This document shows positions 27,662-35,380 of a DNA stretch of 64,000 bases, piece after piece. A model generated the notes under the pieces. The model searched no databases, was not told the DNA's origin, and saw nothing but the letters and a program-made list of their open reading frames with translations. The DNA is from Pseudomonas guariconensis (GTDB lineage Bacteria > Pseudomonadota > Gammaproteobacteria > Pseudomonadales > Pseudomonadaceae): contig NZ_FMYX01000007.1 in NCBI RefSeq assembly GCF_900102675.1, positions 124,001 through 188,000 of the forward strand. Direction: 5' to 3'. Positions within the stretch are counted from its first letter, which is position 1, and each line of letters opens with the position of its first letter. Both the position numbers and the translations under genes were made by a program.

Positions 27662-28660
27662 TCAGCCGCGTGTGGCCTGGTAGATACGAAAGCCGTCCGC
27701 CTCGGCGCAGACCCGGCAATTGCCCAGGGCGCCTTCGATCAGCGGTTGATAGCGCAGGAAGCTATTGGCGACCAGACGCATTTCCCCACCTTTTTGCAGA
27801 TGAAGACCTGACTTTTTCAGCAGGTTCTCCGATGCCTGGTAGTTGGTATGCACACCGGTATGAAAGGGCGGGTTGCTCAGGATCACGTTCAGCCCGGTAG
27901 GCGCGGCATCGATGCCGTCGCCACTGATCACGTCGCCTTCCAGACCATTGGCCGCCAAGGTCAGCCGACTGCTCGCCACGGCGAAGGCATCCACATCGAG
28001 CAGGGTGACGCGGCTCTGTGGATAACGGCGTTTGATGGTCGCGCCCAGTACGCCGGCACCGCAGCCGAAGTCCAGCACGTGACCGGCCGGCAGGTTGTCC
28101 AGGTGTTGGAGCAGCAGGGCAGTGCCGCGATCCAGACGGCCATGGCTGAACACGCCGGGCAGGCTCACGACCTGCAGCGGGCCGTCTTCCAGGGGCAGCT
28201 CGAAACGTTCGGCCAGGCTCTCCAGGGGTTTGGCCTGCGGAGCATGGTCCACCGTCACTTGCCACAGCTGGCAGTGACGCGCGCTGTCGAGCTTGCGCGG
28301 CTTGCCGAAAGCTTGCAGCTGCTTGGCAGCGCCCTCGATGCCCCCGCGCTTCTCGCCTACCAGATACAACTCACGGCCTGCCAGGCGGGACGCCAGGGCA
28401 TTGAGCAGATAGGCAGCAAGCTCCCGCGACTTGGGCAGAAACAGTACGGCGGCCTCGAAGGCCACTTCGGGCACGTGCACGCCATAGTGGCTGCGGTCGC
28501 TGAAACGGCTGTCGAGCAGGGCCTGGTCCCCGGCGTGCCAGGACCAGCCGCTAGCCTGCGGCAGTTGGCCGAGCAGGTCGTCGGCGGGCAGCCCGGCGAG
28601 CAACAGCGGGCCTTGGAACAGTTCGGCCTGGCGAAGCAACACTTCACTGCGCGGGTCCAT
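27662..28660 (-). CDS. rsmC: 16S rRNA m2G1207 methyltransferase
   Basis: 332 residues, two methyltransferase-like domains. The N-terminal degenerate domain covers about 1-160. The catalytic C-terminal domain has the SAM motif [12 protein letters not shown] near 195-205 and the NPPF motif ([12 protein letters not shown]) needed for guanine N2 methylation. Family length fits RsmC. It uses SAM to methylate G1207 of 16S rRNA in the 30S subunit. It is transcribed leftward, alone, upstream of the riboswitch leader but with a gap, so probably a separate unit. Confidence 0.9.
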   Translation of the reverse strand: MDPRSEVLLRQAELFQGPLLLAGLPADDLLGQLPQASGWSWHAGDQALLDSRFSDRSHYGVHVPEVAFEAAVLFLPKSRELAAYLLNALASRLAGRELYLVGEKRGGIEGAAKQLQAFGKPRKLDSARHCQLWQVTVDHAPQAKPLESLAERFELPLEDGPLQVVSLPGVFSHGRLDRGTALLLQHLDNLPAGHVLDFGCGAGVLGATIKRRYPQSRVTLLDVDAFAVASSRLTLAANGLEGDVISGDGIDAAPTGLNVILSNPPFHTGVHTNYQASENLLKKSGLHLQKGGEMRLVANSFLRYQPLIEGALGNCRVCAEADGFRIYQATRG

Positions 28661-28710
28661 GGACGACGTCTCCTGAAAAAGCGCGCAGTGTACCAGAGCC
28701 CCTTGCCGAT

Positions 28711-29676
28711 TCAGCTGACCACTCGCCGTGGCTGGCCGGCGAAGAAGGCCTGGGCGTTCTCGCTCAACTGGCCGACGATGCGCTGGCGCGACTCCACCGC
28801 GCCCCAGGCGCTGTGCGGGGTGACGATCAGACGCGGGATGTCCGGGGCCAGCAAGGGGTTGCCATCGACCGGGGGTTCGACGCTCAGCACGTCAGTGGCT
28901 GCGCCGCCGAGGTGGCCGCTGCGCAGGGCGTCGGCCAGCGCCTGTTCATCGATGAGGCCGCCTCGAGCGGTATTGACCACCAGGGCGCCGGGTTTGAGCT
29001 GCGCCAGTTCGCGCGCGCCGATCATGTGCCGGGTGTGCTCGTTGAGCGGGCAGTGCAGGGTCAGCGCATCGACCTGAGGCAGCAGTTCGTCCAGTGGCAA
29101 ACGTTCAGCGCGGGCTGGGCGACCGGGGATCTGCCCGCTGAGCACGCGCATGCCGAACGCCTCGGCCAGCCGCGCCACCGCGCCGCCGAGCTCGCCGTGA
29201 CCTAGCAGGCCGAGGGTCTTGCCTTCCAGTTCGACGATCGGGAAGTCCAGCAGGCAAAACTGGCTGGCCGTGGCCCAGCGGCCCTCGCTGACCGCCTGGT
29301 GGTAGTCGCACAGGCGCGTGGCCAAGGCCAGCAACAAGGCCAGAGTGTGCTGGGCGACCGATGGGGTGCCATAACCCTGGCAGTTGCACACGGTGATGCC
29401 CTGGGCACGGGCGGCGGCCAAGTCGACATTGTTGGTGCCGGTGGCGGCAACCAGAATCAGCTTGAGCTGTGGATTGGCCGCCATGGCCGCGGCGTCGATC
29501 ATTACTTTGTTGCTGATCACCGCTGTGGCACCTTGCAGGCGCTCGGCGACCTGTTCCGGCTGGGTAGAGGCGAACAGCTGCAGGCTGTCGAAGGGGCGTT
29601 GCAAGGGCGCGAGATCGAGGTCGCCCAGGTCAAGGGACTGGTGATCGAGGAAGACGGCGCGACGCGGGCTAGGCAT
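28711..29676 (-). CDS. hprA: D-2-hydroxyacid (glycerate/hydroxypyruvate) dehydrogenase
   Basis: 321 residues from ATG 29676 (GGAG upstream). NAD-binding motif [15 protein letters not shown] is near 150-164. The catalytic triad is visible as Arg in NTARGGLID, Glu in [13 protein letters not shown] and His in TPHSAWGA. It probably reduces hydroxypyruvate or glyoxylate to D-glycerate or glycolate. The hprA name is by family resemblance. It lies divergent from the acyl-CoA ligase gene, separated by a 226-base gap in which I see no strong motif. Confidence 0.85.
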   Translation of the reverse strand: MPSPRRAVFLDHQSLDLGDLDLAPLQRPFDSLQLFASTQPEQVAERLQGATAVISNKVMIDAAAMAANPQLKLILVAATGTNNVDLAAARAQGITVCNCQGYGTPSVAQHTLALLLALATRLCDYHQAVSEGRWATASQFCLLDFPIVELEGKTLGLLGHGELGGAVARLAEAFGMRVLSGQIPGRPARAERLPLDELLPQVDALTLHCPLNEHTRHMIGARELAQLKPGALVVNTARGGLIDEQALADALRSGHLGGAATDVLSVEPPVDGNPLLAPDIPRLIVTPHSAWGAVESRQRIVGQLSENAQAFFAGQPRRVVS

Positions 29677-29902
29677 GAGGGGCTCCGGGCTGGGGTTCGG
29701 GCGGTGACAGATCAGGTCAGCCGTTGCGCGACAGCGCAGCCGATCAAGCTGAAGGCGGGTTGGCAAAGTGTCAAGCGTGTGGGGCGAGGCCACTCATACC
29801 TTTATCCCTTCGAATCATTCCTTCGGCTGATTTGACCAAAGTGTCACCGTTCTAGAGTAGACATCAGACTTCTCCGGCCAGCATTGCAGATAAGGGATCC
29901 CT

Positions 29903-31585
29903 ATGTTGCAGACGCGTATCATCAAGCCCGCCGAGGGCGCCTATACCTTCCCGCTGTTGATCAAGCGTCTGCTGATGTCGGGCAGCCGCTACGAAAAGAC
30001 CCGAGAGATCGTCTACCGCGACCAGTTGCGCCTGACCTATCCGCAACTGGTCGAGCGCATCGCGCGTCTGGCCAACGTGTTGACCGAGGCTGGGGTCAAG
30101 GCCGGTGATACCGTGGCGGTGATGGATTGGGACAGCCATCGATACCTGGAGTGCATGTTCGCCATCCCGATGATTGGCGCGGTGGTGCACACGATCAACG
30201 TGCGCCTGTCGCCGGAGCAGATTCTCTACACCATGAACCACGCCGAGGATCGCGTGGTGCTGGTCAACAGCGACTTCGCCGGTCTTTACCAAGCCATCGC
30301 CGGCCAGTTGACCACGGTAGATAAAACCATCCTGCTGACCGATGGGCCAGACAAACAGGCCGATCTGCCCAGTCTGGTCGGCGAGTACGAGCAACTGCTC
30401 GCCGCGGCCAGTCCACACTATGACTTTCCCGATTTCGACGAAAACTCGGTGGCCACCACCTTCTACACCACTGGCACCACCGGCAACCCCAAGGGGGTGT
30501 ATTTCACGCATCGCCAGTTGGTGCTGCACACCCTGGCCGAGGCGTCGGTCACCGGTAGTATCGACAGCGTGCGCCTGCTGGGCAGCAACGATGTGTACAT
30601 GCCTATCACCCCGATGTTCCACGTGCATGCCTGGGGCATTCCCTATGCGGCCACCATGCTCGGCATGAAGCAGGTCTATCCGGGGCGCTACGAGCCGGAA
30701 ATGCTGGTGAAGCTGTGGCGCGAGGAAAAGGTCACCTTCTCCCATTGCGTGCCGACCATCCTGCAAATGCTGCTCAATTGCCCGTCTGCCCAAGGCGAGG
30801 ATTTTGGCGGCTGGAAGATCATCATCGGCGGCAGCGCGCTCAATAGGGCGCTCTATGAGGCGGCCCTGGCGCGGGGCATCCAGCTGACCGCAGCCTACGG
30901 AATGTCGGAAACCTGCCCGCTGATTTCCTGCGCCCACCTCAACGACGAATTGCAGGCCGGCAGCGAGGACGAGCGTATTTCCTACCGCATCAAGGCGGGT
31001 GTGCCGGTACCGTTGGTGGAGGCGGCGATCGTCGATGGTAACGGCAACTTCCTCCCAGCCGATGGTGAGACCCAGGGCGAACTGGTCTTGCGCGCACCCT
31101 GGCTGACCCAGGGGTACTTCAAGGAATCCGAAAAGAGCGAGGAGCTGTGGGCGGGCGGCTGGCTGCATACCGGCGATGTCGCCACCCTCGACGGCATGGG
31201 CTACATCGACATCCGTGACCGCATCAAGGACGTGATCAAGACCGGTGGCGAGTGGATCTCCTCCCTCGACCTCGAGGACCTGATCAGTCGCCACCCGGCG
31301 GTGCGCGAAGTGGCGGTGGTCGGTGTGGCCGACCCGCAATGGGGCGAGCGGCCATTCGCCTTGCTGGTGGTCCGCGAAGGGCAGGCCATCGATGCCCGGG
31401 CGCTCAAGGATCACCTCAAGCCGTTCGTCGAGCAGGGGCACATCAACAAGTGGGCGATCCCTAGCCAGATCGCGATTGTTACTGAAGTTCCCAAGACCAG
31501 TGTCGGCAAGCTCGACAAGAAGCGTATCCGCCAGGACATCGTCCAGTGGCAGGCCAGTAACAGCGCGTTTCTGTCGACCTTGTAA
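29903..31585 (+). CDS. Medium/long-chain fatty acyl-CoA ligase (AlkK-like)
   Basis: 560 residues of the ANL adenylating fold. The ATP loop is TFYTTGTTGNPKGVYFTHRQ near 190-205, adenylate motif YGMSETCPL near 333, GWLHTGDVATLDGMGYIDIRDRIKD near 420-440, and C-terminal lysine in PKTSVGKLDKKRIRQ. It converts fatty acids to acyl-CoA via acyl-AMP. From memory the KT2440 counterpart at this position activates medium-chain and 3-hydroxy fatty acids. It is followed by a hairpin and then the DUF1302-DUF1329 pair, suggesting a lipid-related cluster. Confidence 0.92.
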   Translation: MLQTRIIKPAEGAYTFPLLIKRLLMSGSRYEKTREIVYRDQLRLTYPQLVERIARLANVLTEAGVKAGDTVAVMDWDSHRYLECMFAIPMIGAVVHTINVRLSPEQILYTMNHAEDRVVLVNSDFAGLYQAIAGQLTTVDKTILLTDGPDKQADLPSLVGEYEQLLAAASPHYDFPDFDENSVATTFYTTGTTGNPKGVYFTHRQLVLHTLAEASVTGSIDSVRLLGSNDVYMPITPMFHVHAWGIPYAATMLGMKQVYPGRYEPEMLVKLWREEKVTFSHCVPTILQMLLNCPSAQGEDFGGWKIIIGGSALNRALYEAALARGIQLTAAYGMSETCPLISCAHLNDELQAGSEDERISYRIKAGVPVPLVEAAIVDGNGNFLPADGETQGELVLRAPWLTQGYFKESEKSEELWAGGWLHTGDVATLDGMGYIDIRDRIKDVIKTGGEWISSLDLEDLISRHPAVREVAVVGVADPQWGERPFALLVVREGQAIDARALKDHLKPFVEQGHINKWAIPSQIAIVTEVPKTSVGKLDKKRIRQDIVQWQASNSAFLSTL

Positions 31586-31589
31586 CCTC

Positions 31590-31625
31590 CCTGCGGGTCG
31601 CGCTCGTCTGCGCGCGACCCGCAGG
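31590..31625 (+). terminator. Strong hairpin after the acyl-CoA ligase gene
   Basis: CCTGCGGGTCGCGC (31590-31603) and GCGCGACCCGCAGG (31612-31625) are perfect 14-bp arms with an 8-base loop, 5 bases after the stop. No T-run follows, so it is either an intrinsic terminator without U-tract or an RNA 3'-end stabiliser. Confidence 0.7.
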
Positions 31626-31869
31626 CCAGAGCGGCTGGCGCTTGTAAAACGCTGAAATTGCGCCATGCTTGCGCGCGTCCTGAAAGCCATCGTCGGCCCA
31701 GGAAACACAAATCACACTTTAGAGGGATCAAGCACCCGGACCTGCTGGCTATAGTCGGGGCCAGGTGATTTTCAGGAATGGGGCAAGGCACTGCGCGCAA
31801 GTCGCAGCGCCGCGGGCGCAAGCCTGCACACCGGTCGCACGGGCCGTTTCTGAAAGGACTCACTGCCAT

Positions 31870-31877
31870 AACAATAA
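31870..31877 (+). promoter_or_regulatory. Possible Crc/Hfq catabolite-repression (CA) motif
   Basis: AACAATAA, followed by one more A, fits the AANAANAA consensus of P. putida CA motifs and lies about 20 bases upstream of the DUF1302 start codon, just 5' of its GGAG ribosome site. This is the usual place for Hfq/Crc translational repression. Inferred only from position and motif. Confidence 0.45.
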
Positions 31878-31896
31878 AGTACATGGAGTAGCGTCG

Positions 31897-33759
31897 ATGA
31901 CATCTGCAAACCTGTTCTGGCGCCGGGCGAAGTTGCCCTTGGCCGTCAGCCTCGCTTCCACGCTCGCAAGTCCCGCATTCGGTGTCAGCTTCAACATCGG
32001 GGAAATCGAAGGCCAGTTCGATTCGTCGCTCTCCATCGGGGCCAGCTGGTCAACGGCCAATCCGAACCAGAACCTGATCGGGGTCAACAACGGTGGAAAG
32101 GGCTTGTCCCAGACCTCCGATGATGGCCACCTGAACTTCAAGAAGGGCGAGACCTTTTCGAAGATTTTCAAGGGCATCCATGACCTGGAATTGAAGTACG
32201 GCGACACCGGCGTGTTCGTCCGGGGCAAGTATTGGTATGACTTCGAACTCAAGGACGAGCACCGCCAGTTCAAGGACATCAGCGACTCCAATCGCAAGGA
32301 AGGCGCCAAGTCCTCGGGCGCCGAGCTGCTCGACGCCTTCGTCTACCACAACTACTCCATCGGCGATCTGCCAGGCTCCGTACGCCTGGGCAAGCAGGTG
32401 GTCAGCTGGGGTGAGAGCACCTTCATCGGTGGCGGCATCAACGCGATCAACCCGATCGACGTGTCTGCCTTCCGCCGCCCTGGCGCCGAGATCAAGGAAG
32501 GCCTGATCCCGGTCAACATGTTCTATATCTCCCAAAGCCTGACCGACAACCTGTCGGCCGAAGCCTTCTACCAGATCGAATGGGACCAGACGGTCGTCGA
32601 CAACTGCGGCACCTTCTTCTCCCAGGCCGACATCATCGCCGATGGCTGTAGCGACAACCTGCGCGTGCTCAACAGCAGCCGCTCCCTGCCGGCTCCGGTG
32701 CTGGGCCTTCTGGCCAGCCAAGGGGTGGATATCAACCAGGAGGGCGTGAAGGTCGCCCGTGGGCCGGACCGCGATGCACGCGACAGTGGCCAGTTCGGCG
32801 TGGCCATGCGCTACATGTTCGAGCCGCTGGATACCGAGTTCGGCGCGTATTTCATGAACTACCACAGCCGTGCGCCGATCTTCAGCGCAACTGGCGCACC
32901 TGCGTCGGTCTATGCCGCAGCGGGCAACTTCGGTCGACTGGCGCCGATCATCGTCGCGGGTAACTCGAAATACTTCGTCGAATACCCTGAGGATATCCGA
33001 CTGTATGGCCTGAGCTTCTCCACCACGCTGCCCACCGGCACTGCTTGGAGTGGCGAGCTGAGCTACCGCCCCAACGCTCCGGTGCAGTTGAACACCACCG
33101 ACATCCTCTTCTCGGCCGTGCGTCCGCTGGGCGGCCCTTACGCCGATGCCTCGGTGCTCACCGGCGTGCCGGGCGAGGACCTGCACGGGTACACCCGAAA
33201 GGAAATCACCCAGTTCCAGACCACCTTGACCCACTTCTTCGATCAGGTCATGGGTGCCAGCCGCCTCACCGTGGTGGGAGAAGTGGGCGTCACCCACGTA
33301 GGCGGGCTCGAGAGCTCGAGCAAAGCGCGGTACGGTCGCGACCCGGTCTTTGGCCCAGGCAATCTGCCCAACGGTACCTGCGAAGCGCTCAACGGCAGCA
33401 CCATCGGGGGCTCTGGCCTGAACAGCTCCACCGCCAACATCAGCCGCAACTGCGAGAACGATGGCTTTACCACCACGACCTCCTGGGGTTACCGCGCCCG
33501 CGCCATCTGGGACTACAACGATGTCTTCGCCGGGGTGAACCTGCGGCCGAACGTGGCCTGGTCCCATGACGTCTCGGGTTATTCGCCAGGCCCTGGCGCC
33601 AACTTCGAGGAAGGCCGCAAGGCCATCAGCCTGGGCCTGGACGCCGAATACCAGAACACCTACACGGCGAGCCTTTCGTACACCAACTTCTTCGATGGCA
33701 AGTACAGCACCGTGGACGATCGCGACTTCGTGGCGCTGAGCTTTGGCGTGAACTTCTAA
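31897..33759 (+). CDS. DUF1302 outer-membrane-type protein
   Basis: 620 residues from ATG 31897 (GGAG 8 bases upstream). Signal peptide about 1-29 ending SPAFG. The mature protein is beta-rich, with alternating aromatic and polar residues and a C-terminal Phe (ALSFGVNF), as in porin-like barrels. DUF1302 hallmarks such as LRLGKQVVSWGES-type (here VRLGKQVVSWGEST) and NPIDVSAFRRPGAEIKEGLIPV are present. The family is usually paired with DUF1329 and linked to uptake or metabolism of hydrophobic compounds. A 24-base gap to DUF1329 supports an operon. Confidence 0.88.
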   Translation: MTSANLFWRRAKLPLAVSLASTLASPAFGVSFNIGEIEGQFDSSLSIGASWSTANPNQNLIGVNNGGKGLSQTSDDGHLNFKKGETFSKIFKGIHDLELKYGDTGVFVRGKYWYDFELKDEHRQFKDISDSNRKEGAKSSGAELLDAFVYHNYSIGDLPGSVRLGKQVVSWGESTFIGGGINAINPIDVSAFRRPGAEIKEGLIPVNMFYISQSLTDNLSAEAFYQIEWDQTVVDNCGTFFSQADIIADGCSDNLRVLNSSRSLPAPVLGLLASQGVDINQEGVKVARGPDRDARDSGQFGVAMRYMFEPLDTEFGAYFMNYHSRAPIFSATGAPASVYAAAGNFGRLAPIIVAGNSKYFVEYPEDIRLYGLSFSTTLPTGTAWSGELSYRPNAPVQLNTTDILFSAVRPLGGPYADASVLTGVPGEDLHGYTRKEITQFQTTLTHFFDQVMGASRLTVVGEVGVTHVGGLESSSKARYGRDPVFGPGNLPNGTCEALNGSTIGGSGLNSSTANISRNCENDGFTTTTSWGYRARAIWDYNDVFAGVNLRPNVAWSHDVSGYSPGPGANFEEGRKAISLGLDAEYQNTYTASLSYTNFFDGKYSTVDDRDFVALSFGVNF

Positions 33760-33783
33760 GCACACTGATCCAGGACGACAACA

Positions 33784-35148
33784 ATGAACAAGACCAGAAG
33801 TCTGCTCAAAGCCGGTGTACTGGGGCTGTCCCTGCTGGCCACCAGCGTAATGGCCGCGGTGTCCGCCGACGAGGCTGCCAAGCTGGGCGCCAGCCTGACC
33901 CCAATGGGGGCAGAGAAGGCCGGCAATGCCGATGGCTCCATCGGCCCGTGGGAACCGCTGTCCAAGACTGCAGGCAGCGCTGACGCCAAGGGCTTTTTGT
34001 CCGACCCCTATGCCAGCGACAAGCCGCTCTACACCATCACCGCGCAAAACGTCGACCAGTACAAGGACAAGCTGTCACCAGGCCAGGTGGCGATGTTCAA
34101 GCGCTACCCGGACACGTACAAGATCCCGGTGTACAAGACCCACCGCGGCGCGACCGTGCCCGATGAAGTGTTCGCCGCCATCAAGGAAAACGCCACCAAA
34201 ACCACGCTGGTCGAAGGCGGCAACGGCCTGAACAACTTCCGCACCGCCATTCCGTTCCCGATCCCCAAAAGCGGTCTGGAGGTGATCTGGAACCACATCA
34301 CTCGCTACCGTGGCGGTAGCGTGACCCGCCTGGTCACCCAGGCCACGCCCCAGCAGAACGGCTCCTACAGCCTGGTGTACTTCCAGGACCAGTTCGTCTT
34401 CCGTGACCGCATGAAGGACTACGACCCGAACAACCCAGGCAACATCCTGTTCTACTTCAAGCAGAAGGTCACCGCCCCGGCGCGTCTGGCGGGCACCGTG
34501 CTGCTGGTTCACGAGACCCTCGACCAGGTCAAGGAGCCGCGCAAGGCCTGGATCTACAACGCTGGCCAGCGTCGTGTGCGCCAGGCTCCACAGGTGTCCT
34601 ACGATGGGCCGGGCACCGCCGCGGACGGGCTGCGCACCTCCGACAACCTGGACATGTACAACGGTGCACCGGACCGCTACGACTGGAAGCTCGAAGGCAA
34701 GAAGGAGCTGTACATCGCCTCCAACAGCTACAAGCTCGACTCGCCCACCCTCAAGTACGCCGACATCCTCAAGCCGGGGCACATCAACCAGGACCTGGCC
34801 CGCTACGAGCTGCGCCGTGTGTGGCATGTGGTCGCGACCTTGAAGCCTGGCCAGCGGCACATCTACGCCAAGCGTGACTTCTACATCGACGAGGACACCT
34901 GGCAGGCCGCGGTGATCGACCAGTACGACGGCCGTGGCCAGCTGTGGCGTGTATCGGAGGCTCATGCCCAGGACTACTACAACGTGCAAGTGCCGTGGTA
35001 CACCCTGGAGACCATCTACGACCTGCAATCGGGCCGTTACCTGGCGCTGGGCATGAAGAACGAGGAAAAACGCGCCTACGACTTCGGTTTCAGTGCCAGC
35101 AAGAGCGACTTCCAACCGGCGGCGCTGCGCCAGGACGGCGTGCGTTGA
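33784..35148 (+). CDS. DUF1329 periplasmic protein
   Basis: 454 residues. Signal peptide about 1-24 (MNKTRSLLKAGVLGLSLLATSVMA). The mature part has the DUF1329 pattern: FLSDPYASDKPLYTITAQNVDQYKDKL, WIYNAGQRRVRQAPQVSYD and YAKRDFYIDEDTWQAAVIDQYDGRGQLWR. It resembles LolA/LolB-like half-barrels that carry lipids. Likely acts in the periplasm with its DUF1302 neighbour. Substrate unproven. A hairpin follows the gene. Confidence 0.9.
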   Translation: MNKTRSLLKAGVLGLSLLATSVMAAVSADEAAKLGASLTPMGAEKAGNADGSIGPWEPLSKTAGSADAKGFLSDPYASDKPLYTITAQNVDQYKDKLSPGQVAMFKRYPDTYKIPVYKTHRGATVPDEVFAAIKENATKTTLVEGGNGLNNFRTAIPFPIPKSGLEVIWNHITRYRGGSVTRLVTQATPQQNGSYSLVYFQDQFVFRDRMKDYDPNNPGNILFYFKQKVTAPARLAGTVLLVHETLDQVKEPRKAWIYNAGQRRVRQAPQVSYDGPGTAADGLRTSDNLDMYNGAPDRYDWKLEGKKELYIASNSYKLDSPTLKYADILKPGHINQDLARYELRRVWHVVATLKPGQRHIYAKRDFYIDEDTWQAAVIDQYDGRGQLWRVSEAHAQDYYNVQVPWYTLETIYDLQSGRYLALGMKNEEKRAYDFGFSASKSDFQPAALRQDGVR

Positions 35149-35170
35149 GGTCTGATTTCGCCTGAAGCCA

Positions 35171-35194
35171 CTGGGGCTGCCAAAGCAGCCCCAG
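35171..35194 (+). terminator. Hairpin after the DUF1302-DUF1329 operon
   Basis: CTGGGGCTGC (35171-35180) and GCAGCCCCAG (35185-35194) are perfect 10-bp arms with a CAAA loop, 22 bases after the DUF1329 stop. A short T-stretch follows (GGTTTAC). Confidence 0.75.
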
Positions 35195-35380
35195 AGGTTT
35201 ACACACCCTGCCTGCCATTCACGCATCCAATGCCTGCTCATTCCCGCCATCGGCCTTGTTTCTTTTTGTTGTAGTCTTTTTCTTGCCAGCCGCAGCCATC
35301 ATCTTCAAATGAGCGGCGTTACCGGCTAGTCTCGCAACAATCCATACCCGCCGTAGTCCTCCACCCAGAACGAGCCGGCC

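Noticed and set aside
29864..31708. 614-codon minus-strand frame over the acyl-CoA ligase gene
   Set aside because: Shadow of a strongly conserved coding gene; composition typical of an antisense frame (His, Gln, Val, Gly rich).
32050..34047. 665-codon minus-strand frame across DUF1302 and DUF1329
   Set aside because: Antisense to both conserved genes; no recognizable domain.
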